The notes under the pieces were generated by a model, which was given only the letters and a program-made list of their open reading frames with translations, made no database searches and was not told the origin of the DNA. The position numbers and the translations under genes were made by a program. From NCBI RefSeq assembly GCF_014203695.1, contig NZ_JACHJO010000006.1:186001-250000 (forward strand): DNA of 64,000 nucleotides. The letters are read 5' to 3'. Source of the stretch: Nocardiopsis algeriensis (GTDB lineage Bacteria; Actinomycetota; Actinomycetes; Streptosporangiales; Streptosporangiaceae). Numbering within the stretch: position 1 is the stretch's first letter; each line of letters begins with the position of its first letter. This document shows positions 25,805 to 34,823 of the stretch, one piece after another.

Positions 25805-26446
25805 ATGGCTGGGCAAGGCCGGCGGCAGGGCACCCGTCGTGGCGCCCACCGCAGCGAGCCCGAGGACGCCGGGACGCTGCGCAGGATCGGGGGCCTCATC
25901 GAGAGCACGGTTCCCAAGCGGGTCGAACCCCCGCGCCTGCTCAACGTGCTCGTCATCTCCGGCGTGATCCTCGGCCTGCTCCTGTTCGGCTACAGCACCA
26001 CGCAGATCTACCTGCAGTTCGGCAGCAGCCCCGAGACCACCGTCCCCGGCGAGGAGCTGACCGAGCCGAGCGCCGGGGCCACGCCGGGACCCGAGGACGG
26101 GCGCGAGCAGCAGGGGCCGCAGACGCAGGCGGGCTCGGAGCCCACCACGGTCTCCTACCAGGTGCTCGGGTCCACGTCGGTGGACTTCAGCGCCCAGGTC
26201 ACGGTGACCAACACGTCGCAGAGCCGGCTGGACGGCTGGGAACTCGCCCTGGCCTTCTCCGGAGCCGACGTCACCGCGGTCGAGGGCGCCGACTGGGAGG
26301 CCATGGAGGACGGGATCCTGGCCCGCCAGCCCGCCGGGCAGGACGGGCTCGAGCCGGGAGAGTCGGCCACGTTCACCTTCGAGGCGCTGGGCGCCGCGCA
26401 GAGCCCCGTCCGCTGCTCCCTCAACGGCCACGTCTGCCGCCTCTGA
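25805..26446 (+). CDS. Membrane-anchored protein with a CBM2-like domain
   Basis: 213 residues. Basic cytoplasmic N-terminus (1-50), one transmembrane segment (LLNVLVISGVILGLLLFGY, about 55-73), a Pro/Glu/Gly linker, then about 100 residues with the layout of family 2 carbohydrate-binding modules: VTVTNTSQSRLDGWEL, later GADWEAM, GLEPGESATFTF and SLNGHVC at the end. Two of the usual surface Trp are kept, but the first Cys of the standard N/C-terminal pair is absent. No catalytic domain is attached. ATG at 25805 with GAGAGG. A cell-surface adhesin or wall-sensing role is only inference. Confidence 0.75.
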   Translation: MAGQGRRQGTRRGAHRSEPEDAGTLRRIGGLIESTVPKRVEPPRLLNVLVISGVILGLLLFGYSTTQIYLQFGSSPETTVPGEELTEPSAGATPGPEDGREQQGPQTQAGSEPTTVSYQVLGSTSVDFSAQVTVTNTSQSRLDGWELALAFSGADVTAVEGADWEAMEDGILARQPAGQDGLEPGESATFTFEALGAAQSPVRCSLNGHVCRL

Positions 26447-26503
26447 CCACCGGTCCGAACACGGGCCCCGGCGGCCGCGGGCAGCGGGGCGGGAAACGGC
26501 CCC

Positions 26504-26552
26504 GGACATGCCGAAGGCCCCCCGACGGTGTCGGAGGGCCTTCGGCATGTCC
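26504..26552. terminator. Strong bidirectional terminator before rpmB
   Basis: A perfect 17-bp inverted repeat (26504-26520 with 26536-26552), plus an inner CCGAC/GTCGG stem. It separates the convergent CBM2-like gene and rpmB. Confidence 0.85.
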
Positions 26553-26568
26553 AGGGAGAACCCGGTCG

Positions 26569-26754
26569 TCAGCGGGTCACCTTGCCGGCCTTGATGCACG
26601 AGGTGCAGGCGTTCACGCGCTTGGGCGTGCCACCGACACGGGTGCGGACGGTCTGGATGTTGGGGTTCCAGCGGCGGCGGGTGCGACGGTGCGAGTGGGA
26701 AACACTGTTACCGAACCCGGGTCCCTTGCCGCAGACGTCGCAAACGGAAGCCAC
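26569..26754 (-). CDS. rpmB: 50S ribosomal protein L28
   Basis: 61 residues from GTG 26754 ([16 protein letters not shown]), with GGAG five bases upstream. It is the zinc-binding form: CDVC near the N-terminus and CTSC near the C-terminus make a four-Cys ribbon. The central [13 protein letters not shown] is conserved. Zinc-type ribosomal proteins in actinobacteria often have zinc-free copies controlled by Zur elsewhere; none lies here. It is divergent from recG. Confidence 0.97.
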   Translation of the reverse strand: MASVCDVCGKGPGFGNSVSHSHRRTRRRWNPNIQTVRTRVGGTPKRVNACTSCIKAGKVTR

Positions 26755-27071
26755 GGTAACTCCATTCAAGCGCTCGGGATCACGTACGTTGCCGCACGCG
26801 AAGGTTCATCCGACCGAAAGAGGTCGGGCGGACAGGCTGACGCGGACGCCAACCGGGGAGGTACACGAGGGAAGACTGTACCCCCCTGCGTGAACGGTGG
26901 AACTGTGTGCCACCTCAGGCATCACCGCACGACCACGCGGGCATGGCGTCAACACGGTGAACTCAACCGAGTATACCCCCGCCGATCTGTGGACGGTGCC
27001 CGCGCGTCACCCGCGGGGTCTACCGTTGCGGTGGAAAAGGCGATCCACAGAGGAAGACCAGGAAGACCACA
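26755..27071. other. rpmB / recG divergent intergenic region
   Basis: 317 bases that should hold promoters for both genes. A TATACC hexamer (about 26971) is the most promoter-like -10 but has no good -35. In Streptomyces, as I recall, a DAK-domain protein gene lies between rpmB and recG; none is here. Confidence 0.4.
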
Positions 27072-29231
27072 GTGAGCACCTGGGACGAACCGCTGGGCAA
27101 GGGCCCGCTTCGGGGGAAGACGGCGAAGGCCCTCGCGGAGAAACTCGATCTGCACACGCTCGGCGACCTGCTGCGGTACTACCCGCGCCGGTACGACCGC
27201 CGCGGAGAGCTGACCGACCTCGCCCGACTCCAGGAGGGAGAGCAGGTCACCGTCCAGGCCAAGGTCCTGGACGCCAAGCGGCGCACGGTACCGCCCCGGC
27301 AGGGGCGCCGCCGGATGGACCTGCTGGAGGCCGTCGTCACGGACGGCACCGGGCGGCTGCACCTGACGTTCTTCAACCAGGGCGCCTACCACCAGACCCG
27401 GCTCACCCCCGGGAGACTGGCCATGTTCTCCGGGCGTGTCTCCACCTTCAAGGGCAGGCGCCAGCTCGATCACCCGCAGTACGAGCTCCTGGACGAGGAC
27501 GGTCACGAGGAGGAGCGCGCCCGCGCCTACGCCGACGAGATCATCCCCGTCTACCCCGCCGTCAAGGGACTGGACTCCACCGCGATCTTCCGGGCCGTCG
27601 ACGTCGCCCTCGGCAGTGTCGACGACCTGCCCGACCCGCTTCCGCCGCAGGTGCGCGGCGGGACCGGCATCGCCGACGCCCTGCGCGGGATCCACCGCCC
27701 CGAGAGCGACCGGGACATCGCCGTGGCCCGCCGGCGCCTCAAGTGGGACGAGGCCTTCGTGCTCCAGGCCGCCCTCGCCCGGCGCCGCCTGAGGGCCGGG
27801 GAGCTGCCCGCGGTGCCGCGCCCGGGGGTCGAGGGCGGCATCCTCGACGCCTTCGACGCGCAGCTGCCCTTCACCCTCACCGAGGGCCAGCGGGAGGTCG
27901 GGGACCGGCTGGCCGAGCGGCTCGACTCCTCCCACCCCATGCACTGCCTCTTGCAGGGCGACGTGGGGGCGGGCAAGACCCTCGTGGCGCTGCGCGCCAT
28001 GCTCAGGGTGGTCGACTCCGGGGGGCAGGCGGTCCTGCTCGCCCCCACCGAGGTCCTCGCCCAGCAGCACCACCGCTCCATCGGGGCCATGCTCGGCGCC
28101 CTCGGGAGGGCCGGGCAGATCGACGGCGCGGAGAACGCCACCCGCGTCCGCCTGCTCACGGGCTCCATGGGCGCCGCCGCCCGCCGCGAGGCGCTCCTGG
28201 ACGCGGCCTCCGGCGCCGCCGGGATCGTCGTGGGCACCCACGCCCTGCTCCAGGAGAACGTGGGCTTCGCCGACCTCGGCCTGGTGGTGATCGACGAGCA
28301 GCACCGCTTCGGGGTGGAGCAGCGCGACGCCCTGCGCGAGAAGGCCGCCGACGGCCGCCCGCACGTGCTGGTGATGACCGCGACGCCGATTCCGCGCACG
28401 GTCGCGATGACCGTCTACGGCGACCTCGACGTGGTGACCCTCACCCAGCTGCCGGCCGGCCGGTCCCCGGTGTCCACGCACGTGGTCCCGGCCAGGGAGA
28501 AGCCCCACTTCCTCGCCCGGGCCTGGGAGCGCATCCGGGAGGAGGCCGGGCAGGGCCGCCAGGCCTTCGTCGTGTGCCCGCGCATCGGCGACGGAGGCGC
28601 GGGGGAGGAGAACGACGAGGACGCCCCGCTCTCGGTGCTGGAGGTCGCCGCACGCCTGACCGGGGGCCCGCTCGCGGACCTGAAGGTGGAGGTCCTGCAC
28701 GGGCGGATGGCCCCCGACGACAAGGACGCGGTCATGCGCCGCTTCGCCGAGGGCGTGACGGACGTGGTGGTCTCCACCACCGTCATCGAGGTCGGCGTCG
28801 ACGTGCCGAACGCCACAGTGATGGTCGTCATGGACGCCGACCGCTTCGGCGTCTCCCAGCTCCACCAGCTGCGCGGCCGCGTCGGCCGGGGGAAGCTGCC
28901 GGGGCTGTGCCTCCTGGTCACCGACGCCGAGGAGGGCTCGCCCGCCCGGGAGCGGCTCGACGTGGTCGCCTCCACCACCGACGGCTTCCGGCTGTCCCAG
29001 GAGGACCTGCGCATGCGCCGGGAGGGCGACGTCCTGGGGGACGCGCAGTCGGGCGGCTCCAGCCTGCGGCTGCTCACCCTGCTCAGGGACGAGAAGCTCA
29101 TCGAGGAGGCACGGGAGAAGGCCGCGGAGTACGTGGCCGGCGACCCGGACCTGACGGCGTACCCGCCGCTGGCGGAGGCCCTGGAGGAACTGCTCCCCGA
29201 GGAGAGGGCGGAGTACCTGGACAAGGGCTAG
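27072..29231 (+). CDS. recG: ATP-dependent DNA helicase RecG
   Basis: 719-residue branch-migration helicase that reverses stalled forks and processes Holliday junctions. An N-terminal wedge/OB domain (about 1-180) precedes the helicase core: Walker A GDVGAGKT, DEQH box in VVIDEQHRFG, MTATPIPRT, and motif VI QLRGRVGRG. Length and motif order match RecG. GTG start at 27072, preceded by AGGAAGACCACA. Convergent with rsmD. Confidence 0.97.
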   Translation: MSTWDEPLGKGPLRGKTAKALAEKLDLHTLGDLLRYYPRRYDRRGELTDLARLQEGEQVTVQAKVLDAKRRTVPPRQGRRRMDLLEAVVTDGTGRLHLTFFNQGAYHQTRLTPGRLAMFSGRVSTFKGRRQLDHPQYELLDEDGHEEERARAYADEIIPVYPAVKGLDSTAIFRAVDVALGSVDDLPDPLPPQVRGGTGIADALRGIHRPESDRDIAVARRRLKWDEAFVLQAALARRRLRAGELPAVPRPGVEGGILDAFDAQLPFTLTEGQREVGDRLAERLDSSHPMHCLLQGDVGAGKTLVALRAMLRVVDSGGQAVLLAPTEVLAQQHHRSIGAMLGALGRAGQIDGAENATRVRLLTGSMGAAARREALLDAASGAAGIVVGTHALLQENVGFADLGLVVIDEQHRFGVEQRDALREKAADGRPHVLVMTATPIPRTVAMTVYGDLDVVTLTQLPAGRSPVSTHVVPAREKPHFLARAWERIREEAGQGRQAFVVCPRIGDGGAGEENDEDAPLSVLEVAARLTGGPLADLKVEVLHGRMAPDDKDAVMRRFAEGVTDVVVSTTVIEVGVDVPNATVMVVMDADRFGVSQLHQLRGRVGRGKLPGLCLLVTDAEEGSPARERLDVVASTTDGFRLSQEDLRMRREGDVLGDAQSGGSSLRLLTLLRDEKLIEEAREKAAEYVAGDPDLTAYPPLAEALEELLPEERAEYLDKG

Positions 29232-29301
29232 ACGCAGTGACCCGGGAGGCCGGCGGCGCCCGCCCCGCCCGGTACACGCGGGGCGTGTTCCGCGCAGGGG
29301 C

Positions 29302-29865
29302 TCAGGGACGGCGGGCGTACCAGAGGGCGGCCTCGCCGTAGACGCGCCGGCGGTCCGCGGCCAGGCCGTCGGGCCAGGCCGGCTCGGGGCTGCGCTTGGA
29401 GCGCTCGACCACGACGAGGGGGTCGGGGGCCAGCCAGCCGCGGGCGAGGAGGTCACCGAGCACGGCGGCGACCTCCTCCTCGGTGACGGAGTAGGGAGGG
29501 TCCGCCACGACCAGGTCGTAGGGCTCGCCGGAATTCTCCCGGGCGACCACCCGCTCGACGCGGTCGGCGACCAGCCGGGCGCCGGGGAGGCGCAGGGCGG
29601 CGATGTTGGAGCGCACGACCTGGGCGGCCCTGCGGTCGGCCTCCACCAGCAGGGCGTGGTCCGCGCCCCGGGAGAGCGCCTCCAGGCCGATCGCGCCCGA
29701 GCCCGCGTACAGGTCCATCACCCTCAGCCCCTGGAGGGAGCCGAGGTCCGAGCTGACCGAGGAGAACAGGGCCTCGCGGGTCCGGTCACTGGTGGGGCGT
29801 GTGTTGCGGCCCTCGGGAGCGCTGATACGGCGTCCGCCGGCCGTTCCGGCGATGATGCGGGTCAT
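29302..29865 (-). CDS. rsmD: 16S rRNA (guanine966-N2)-methyltransferase
   Basis: 187-residue SAM-dependent methyltransferase. MTRIIAGTAGGRRI and TRPTSDRTREALFSS are the RsmD N-terminal signature; MDLYAGSGAIGLEAL binds SAM and DPPY is the catalytic motif IV. It modifies 16S rRNA during 30S assembly. It is read on the minus strand, convergent with recG and divergent from coaD; RsmD and CoaD are classic neighbours but usually co-directional. Confidence 0.95.
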   Translation of the reverse strand: MTRIIAGTAGGRRISAPEGRNTRPTSDRTREALFSSVSSDLGSLQGLRVMDLYAGSGAIGLEALSRGADHALLVEADRRAAQVVRSNIAALRLPGARLVADRVERVVARENSGEPYDLVVADPPYSVTEEEVAAVLGDLLARGWLAPDPLVVVERSKRSPEPAWPDGLAADRRRVYGEAALWYARRP

Positions 29866-30032
29866 GAAAGGCCACGTTAGTCCCCGGCGGGGATTTTCGG
29901 CGCCTCCCCGTTCCGGAGGCGGCCGGCGTGGGGAAGGTGGTCGCTAAGGGGGGAGTTGCCCGAATTGCGACAAGGGGCGACCCCTACGATCGCGGTACTC
30001 CAGAGGCCGTGACTTGAGAGGGGTGAACCACC

Positions 30033-30512
30033 GTGCGCCGTGTTGTCTGCCCGGGTTCCTTCGACCCGGTGACCTACGGACACATCGACATCATCGGCAG
30101 GGCGGCCAAGCAGTACGACGAGGTCGTCGCGGCGGTGCTCGACAACGTCAACAAGAAGGGACTCTTCAGCGTCCCGGAGAAGCTGGACATGCTCCGCGAG
30201 GGCACCTCCGGCATCGCCAACGTCTCCGTCGCCGAGTTCGACGGGCTGCTGGTCGACTTCTGCCGGGCCAACGGCATCAGCACCATCGTGCGCAGCCTCC
30301 GCTCGGTCAGCGACTTCGACTACGAGCTCCAGATCGCGCAGATGAACTACCAGCTCTCCGGTGTGGAGACGGTGTTCATGACCGCCAACCCCCAGTACTC
30401 CTTCCTGTCCTCCAGCCTGGTGCGCGAGATCGCCCTGCACCGGGGCGACGTCTCCAGCCTCGTCACGCCCTACGTGCAGGACAGGCTCAAGGAGAAGTAC
30501 GCCGCGGGCTGA
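30033..30512 (+). CDS. coaD: Phosphopantetheine adenylyltransferase
   Basis: Fourth step of coenzyme A synthesis (ATP + 4'-phosphopantetheine to dephospho-CoA). 159 residues, the family's usual length. The nucleotidyltransferase motif is TYGH near residue 15, after CPGSFDPV, and the C-terminal ATP motif is SFLSSSLVREIA. VRSLRSVSDFDYE is also a CoaD signature. GTG start with GAGAGGGG upstream. Confidence 0.97.
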   Translation: MRRVVCPGSFDPVTYGHIDIIGRAAKQYDEVVAAVLDNVNKKGLFSVPEKLDMLREGTSGIANVSVAEFDGLLVDFCRANGISTIVRSLRSVSDFDYELQIAQMNYQLSGVETVFMTANPQYSFLSSSLVREIALHRGDVSSLVTPYVQDRLKEKYAAG

Positions 30513-30513
30513 T

Positions 30514-30543
30514 TTGGGAGCTCGGGCCGACGGTGGGTAGAAT
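30514..30543 (+). promoter_or_regulatory. Promoter of the DUF177-rpmF unit
   Basis: TTGGGA (30514-30519), 18-base spacer, TAGAAT (30538-30543). It begins right after the coaD stop and points to the DUF177 gene 100 bases downstream. Confidence 0.55.
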
Positions 30544-30646
30544 TCGAGATCGACCATCGGCGTCGCCTCTTCGGCGTGCGCTCCAGCCGGTCGCGGCCGC
30601 CCCGCGGGCGCCCGCCCCGGTGCTCCACATCTCTCGTGAAGGCCCG

Positions 30647-31222
30647 ATGACCCTGTCTCGTCCAGATCCCCGTGACCCGTTCGTGGTCGACACCCAGCAG
30701 CTGGGCCGCCAGCCGGGGTCGATGCGGACCGTCAAGCGCATCGTGAACGTCCCCGAGGCGTTCGCGAACGCCATGGCGTCCGTGCCCGAGGGCCGCGAGA
30801 TCGAGCTGGACCTGCGCCTGGAGGCGGTGATGGAGGGCGTGCTCGTCACCGGTACGGCGCGCGGCCAGCTCGCCGCCGAGTGCTCGCGCTGCCTCGATCC
30901 CCTCTCCGAGGACATCGAGGTCGGCTTCCAGGAGCTGTACCGGTACGAGGACGGCGAGGAGCTCCCGGAGACCGACGGGGACGCGGCCGACGAGGATGAG
31001 GACTACTATCTACAGGGTGACCTGCTCGACCTCGGACCGGTGGTCCGCGACGCGGTCGTGCTCGCCCTTCCGCTCTCGCCGCTGTGCGGCCCGGACTGCC
31101 CGGGGCTGTGCTCCGAGTGCGGTGCCAAGCTCGCCGAGGCGGGCCCCGACCACGGTCACGGCGACCGTGTCGACCCCCGCTGGGAGGCCCTCCGCAAGAT
31201 CGCGGAGGACCCCGGCGAGTAG
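30647..31222 (+). CDS. DUF177 (YceD) family protein
   Basis: 191 residues from ATG 30647, with GAAGG upstream. It holds a YceD/DUF177 domain with AECSRCLDPL and, later, the Cys cluster CGPDCPGLCSECG, which may bind zinc. The middle has an acidic stretch (ETDGDAADEDEDYY). The family is nearly always encoded directly before rpmF, as here, and is thought to act in large-subunit or 23S rRNA maturation (plant and bacterial work); this specific function is inference. Confidence 0.9.
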   Translation: MTLSRPDPRDPFVVDTQQLGRQPGSMRTVKRIVNVPEAFANAMASVPEGREIELDLRLEAVMEGVLVTGTARGQLAAECSRCLDPLSEDIEVGFQELYRYEDGEELPETDGDAADEDEDYYLQGDLLDLGPVVRDAVVLALPLSPLCGPDCPGLCSECGAKLAEAGPDHGHGDRVDPRWEALRKIAEDPGE

Positions 31223-31359
31223 AGCTGTTCACGAGCCCCGATCACGGGCGGCCCCGCAAGGAGCCCCGTCGGCCGGGGCGCCCTCCCCGCCGCAGCACGC
31301 GGGGTGACCAGATAAGCGACCTCCCGCGACCCGCGCGGGGGTGACCCAGGAGGATTGAA

Positions 31360-31536
31360 GTGGCCGTCCCGAAGCGGAAGATGTCGCGGAGCAACACCCG
31401 TACCCGCCGTTCCCAGTGGAAGGCGTCGCGCCCGGTGCTGGTCAACTGCCCGCGCTGCCGTGACCCCAAGCTGCCCCACGTGGCCTGCCCGACCTGCGGC
31501 ACCTACAACAACCGCCAGGTCGTCAACCCGGCCTAG
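31360..31536 (+). CDS. rpmF: 50S ribosomal protein L32
   Basis: 58 residues from GTG 31360: [20 protein letters not shown] then a CPRC...CPTC zinc ribbon. The start has CAGGAGG upstream at good spacing. It follows the DUF177 gene after 137 bp. This is the zinc-binding (C+) form of L32, matching the zinc-type L28 at 26569. Confidence 0.97.
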   Translation: MAVPKRKMSRSNTRTRRSQWKASRPVLVNCPRCRDPKLPHVACPTCGTYNNRQVVNPA

Positions 31537-31907
31537 GACGTGTGTCCGGTGGATGCCGCCCGGCAGGGCACATATCCGTCAGCCATGTCCGAGACGTCAT
31601 CGGCGCTCCTTCGGGGCGGGCCCAGTTCCTGGGCCCGCCCCGATCTGCTGTCCGGGTGCCATCGCGGGGCGGGGATTTGTAGAGTGTTTCCACGAACCGA
31701 CAGGCAACAGGCACGACACGCCGGCCGTCGCAGGGCGGCCGGGGGTTCCCGAGTTCGTGGTGGCTGCCGGGGGAGGCGGCCGCCTTGCTGCCGGCCTCCC
31801 GCGACAATCACCTCGTTTTCGAGCACCCTGCCTGGGGCCGACGGGTCCGCACCCGTCCGTACCCTCGCGCCCTCCGGGCGTGTCCGAACAGGGAAAGTGA
31901 TACAGAA
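31537..31907 (+). other. rpmF / rnc intergenic region with terminator
   Basis: 371 bases. CGGGGCGGGCCC (31612-31623) and its perfect complement (31631-31642) form a 12-bp hairpin that probably ends the rpmF transcript. The remaining ~260 bases hold no supported gene and must contain the rnc promoter; I see no clear box. Confidence 0.5.
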
Positions 31908-32663
31908 GTGGCAAGCCAACTCTCCGCCGCAGAGGCCAAGGCGTTCCACAGGGCCATCGGGGTCGAGGTCGACCCCAAGGTCCTGGTCCGCGCGCTGACC
32001 CACCGCTCCTACGCCTACGAGAAGGGCGGTCTGCCCACCAACGAGCGCCTGGAGTTCCTCGGGGACTCCGTGCTCGGTCTGGTGGTCACCGACACCCTCT
32101 TCCGCAAGCACCCCGACCTGCCCGAGGGGCAGCTGGCCAAGCTCCGCGCCGCCGTGGTCAACATGCGGGCGCTGGCCGATGTCGCCCGGGGGCTGGGCAT
32201 CGGCAAGTACATCCGGCTGGGCCGCGGCGAGGAGGGCACCGGGGGGCGCGACAAGTCCTCCATCCTCGCCGACACCCTGGAGGCCGTCATCGGCGCGGTC
32301 TACCTGGACCGCGGCCTAGACACCGCCTCGGAGCTCGTGCACCGGCTCTTCGACCCGCTCATCGCCACCGCCTCCGGGCTGGGCGCGGGGCTGGACTGGA
32401 AGACCTCGCTGCAGGAGCTGACGGCCGCCGAGATGCTGGGTGTGCCCGAGTACCGCGTGGAGGAGAGCGGCCCCGACCACCAGAAGACCTTCCGGGCCAC
32501 CGTGCGCGTGGCCGGGGAGAGCTACGGACTGGGTGAGGGCCGCAGCAAGAAGGAGGCCGAGCAGCAGGCCGCGGAGTCGGCGTGGAAGGCCATCAAGGCG
32601 CGCTCGGACGCGGCCAAGGCCGCCAGCGCGGCCGGCGAGCCCGGCCCCGGACAGAGGAGCTGA
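31908..32663 (+). CDS. rnc: Ribonuclease III
   Basis: Double-strand RNA endonuclease for rRNA and mRNA processing. 251 residues from GTG 31908 ([18 protein letters not shown]). The RNase III signature is [13 protein letters not shown]; the second active-site helix includes [15 protein letters not shown] dsRNA-binding domain occupies the C-terminal third ([13 protein letters not shown] ... [17 protein letters not shown]). In Streptomyces the ortholog AbsB regulates antibiotic synthesis genes globally. mutM starts 4 bp after its stop. Confidence 0.96.
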   Translation: MASQLSAAEAKAFHRAIGVEVDPKVLVRALTHRSYAYEKGGLPTNERLEFLGDSVLGLVVTDTLFRKHPDLPEGQLAKLRAAVVNMRALADVARGLGIGKYIRLGRGEEGTGGRDKSSILADTLEAVIGAVYLDRGLDTASELVHRLFDPLIATASGLGAGLDWKTSLQELTAAEMLGVPEYRVEESGPDHQKTFRATVRVAGESYGLGEGRSKKEAEQQAAESAWKAIKARSDAAKAASAAGEPGPGQRS

Positions 32664-32667
32664 CAGC

Positions 32668-33525
32668 GTGCCCGAACTGCCCGAGGTCGAGGTCGTCCGC
32701 CGCGGCCTGGAGGTCCATGCCGCGGGCCGCACGATCGGCGCGGTCGAGGTGCTGCACCCCAGGTCGGTGCGGCGGCACGCCGCCGGCGCGGCCGACTTCG
32801 CCGCCCGCCTCGAAGGGCGCGTGCCCACGGCGCTGCGCCGCCGCGGCAAGTACATGTGGATGGTGCTGGACAGCGGTGAGATGCTTCTCACCCACCTGGG
32901 CATGAGCGGGCAGATGCTGGTCCAGCCTCAGGGCAAGCCCGACGAGAAGCACCTGCGGGTGCGGCTCCCGCTGTCGGACGGCCAGGAACTGCGCTTCGTG
33001 GACCAGCGCACCTTCGGCCACCTCATGGTCGACGGACCGGGACTGCGCGAAGACGTGCCGTCGTCGGTGGACCACATCGCCCTGGACCCCCTCGACCCCG
33101 AGTTCGTCCCCGAGGTGTTCGTGAAGGCGCTGCGGGCGAGGCGGAGCGAGGTCAAGCGGGCCCTGCTGGACCAGTCCCTGATCAGCGGCGTGGGCAACAT
33201 CTACGCCGACGAGGCGCTGTGGCGCTCGGGGCTGCACTGGGCGCACCCCGCGCGCGAGCTGGACCGGACCCGGGCGGAGGAGTTGCTGGGCCACGTGCGC
33301 GACGTGATGACCGAGGCACTGGCCGTGGGCGGCACCACCTTCGACGGGCTCTACGTCGACGTCAACGGGGAGAGCGGGTACTTCGCACGGGGCCTGAACG
33401 CCTACGGGCGCAGGGACGAGCCGTGCGGGCGGTGCGGGACGGCGATCGTGCGGGAGGCGTTCATGAACCGCTCCTCCTACAGCTGCCCCTCGTGCCAGCG
33501 CCCGCCCCGAGGGGGCCTCGGCTGA
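32668..33525 (+). CDS. mutM: Formamidopyrimidine-DNA glycosylase
   Basis: Base-excision repair of 8-oxoguanine. 285 residues from GTG 32668: [14 protein letters not shown], so Pro2 becomes the catalytic N-terminus after Met removal and Glu3 is in place. RRRGKYM holds the conserved lysine, [15 protein letters not shown] is the H2TH region, and a CGRCG...CPSC zinc finger ends the protein. Co-transcribed with rnc. Confidence 0.97.
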   Translation: MPELPEVEVVRRGLEVHAAGRTIGAVEVLHPRSVRRHAAGAADFAARLEGRVPTALRRRGKYMWMVLDSGEMLLTHLGMSGQMLVQPQGKPDEKHLRVRLPLSDGQELRFVDQRTFGHLMVDGPGLREDVPSSVDHIALDPLDPEFVPEVFVKALRARRSEVKRALLDQSLISGVGNIYADEALWRSGLHWAHPARELDRTRAEELLGHVRDVMTEALAVGGTTFDGLYVDVNGESGYFARGLNAYGRRDEPCGRCGTAIVREAFMNRSSYSCPSCQRPPRGGLG

Positions 33526-33587
33526 CACGCGCCCTCACGGGCACAAGTGAGGAAAGTGTTTCCCCAAGGTAAGGAAGAGGAAGGGTC

Positions 33588-33875
33588 ATGGGGGACGCCG
33601 ACGAGGCGGTCCGACTCACGGCATGGGTGCGCGGAAAGGTCCAGGGGGTGGGTTTCCGCTGGTGGACGCGCTGCCGGGCACTGGAACTCGGGCTGACGGG
33701 GGCCGCGACCAACCTTTCCGACGGCCGGGTCGAAGTCGTCGCGGAGGGCCCGCGGCCGTCCTGCGAGGCGCTTCTCGCGCATCTCGAGGGGGGTTCCACA
33801 CCAGGCCGTGTGGACTCCGTGACGCAACGTTGGTCTCACCCTGGGGGGATGTTCACCGGTTTCGTCGAACGGTGA
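33588..33875 (+). CDS. acyP: Acylphosphatase
   Basis: 95-residue enzyme that hydrolyses acyl phosphates. [13 protein letters not shown] carries the phosphate-binding loop and catalytic Arg; the catalytic Asn is in [11 protein letters not shown]. Size and motif order are standard. ATG start at 33588, with GAAGAGGAAGGG upstream. Probably reads on from mutM. Confidence 0.94.
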   Translation: MGDADEAVRLTAWVRGKVQGVGFRWWTRCRALELGLTGAATNLSDGRVEVVAEGPRPSCEALLAHLEGGSTPGRVDSVTQRWSHPGGMFTGFVER

Positions 33876-34231
33876 GTATGCTGGATGGGGTAACTCGATT
33901 CGAACACACCGTGCGACCGCGGCGGCCGACCGAAGGCTCGTGGCAGGTTCGCGCGGGGTGTGGGAGCCCGCACCATCGCGGTGGCGGGGGAGGTTCCCGC
34001 CGGATCGTGCGACGCCACATGCCTTCTTGAAGCCCGAAGGGCCTTGCGGGCGCGGCGTACCGTTGTAATCCAATCTTGACCAGCAGCGCGCACGGTGAGA
34101 CTCTGGAAGGTGCATCGCAGTACCTTCCACCCGTGTGGACGACACGAGAAGACACGAGATCCTCGCAGTACTCCACAGGGTGTCGCAAGCGCGATATCAC
34201 CTCTGGTCACTCAGCGTGGAGGACCCATATC
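33876..34231. other. acyP / coiled-coil gene intergenic region
   Basis: 356 bases. GGCGGG (33983-33988) with CCCGCC (33996-34001) forms a short hairpin that may end acyP transcription. TTGACC (34076-34081) is a possible -35 but the expected -10 is poor. No supported gene. Confidence 0.35.
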
Positions 34232-34420
34232 ATGGCGAAGGCTCTGTTTGGCCACGTCGGCGGATCCGACCCTCGGTTGGTCCAGGAGATGCGGCGGCTT
34301 CAGAAGCGGGTGCGCGACCTCGAGGACGAGGTCGGACGTCTCCAGGCCCGCAACGACCAGCTCAGCATGGCCGTCACCGAAACCGTCGAGGTCACCGACC
34401 GCGAGCCCGCGCTCGCCTGA
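34232..34420 (+). CDS. Small conserved coiled-coil protein
   Basis: 62 residues: MAKALFGHVGGSDPRLVQE then a heptad-type helix (MRRLQKRVRDLEDEVGRLQ). The N-terminal FGHVGGSDPRL segment is, as I recall, conserved in small actinobacterial proteins encoded just upstream of smc. No known function. GGAGG lies 8-10 bases before the ATG at 34232. It may act by oligomerising or as an adaptor; this is a guess. Confidence 0.75.
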   Translation: MAKALFGHVGGSDPRLVQEMRRLQKRVRDLEDEVGRLQARNDQLSMAVTETVEVTDREPALA

Positions 34421-34823
34421 CCCGTAACGACGCGCCGAGCTGCCGTCCGCGGGCCCGCCCGCATGTCGCGATGATCCAAGGGACGCCGAGCGCACCATCC
34501 AGGCGTCCCTGCCGGACCGGTCGCCGACACCACCGTCCCGAGATTCCGCCTTGCCGCAGTCTTTCCTTTCCCTTGCGGCCTTTTTACCGTTGTACCCGGC
34601 GGATCCCGTCGAAACCCTTCGGCCCGCCGGACATCCCCCTTTCCCGGTCTTCCCCGCTCCCGCGCGCCGTGCCCGCCGCGGCCCGAGCGGGGGAAGGCCC
34701 CCGCCTTCCGGCTGTCCGCGACCCCGTACAGCAGGTCAGCGCTTCATGGCACCCTTGTGGAGTCGCCCCGTTCCCCGAGGGGACGGTGAGGCGGCCGCCC
34801 GGTGATCGCTGTGGGAGGTGTGG
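34421..34823. other. Intergenic region before smc, with terminator
   Basis: 403 bases. AGGGACGCC (34479-34487) and its complement (34502-34510) form a 9-bp stem. A second small stem GCCGCA/TGCGGC (34553-34579) is followed by TTTTT (34581-34585). These probably end the small-gene transcript; the smc promoter should be in the last 200 bases. Confidence 0.5.

Noticed and set aside
34076-34104. TTGACC as a promoter for the small coiled-coil gene.
   Set aside because: The hexamer at -10 spacing is GACTCT, lacking the A and T positions of a -10 box.
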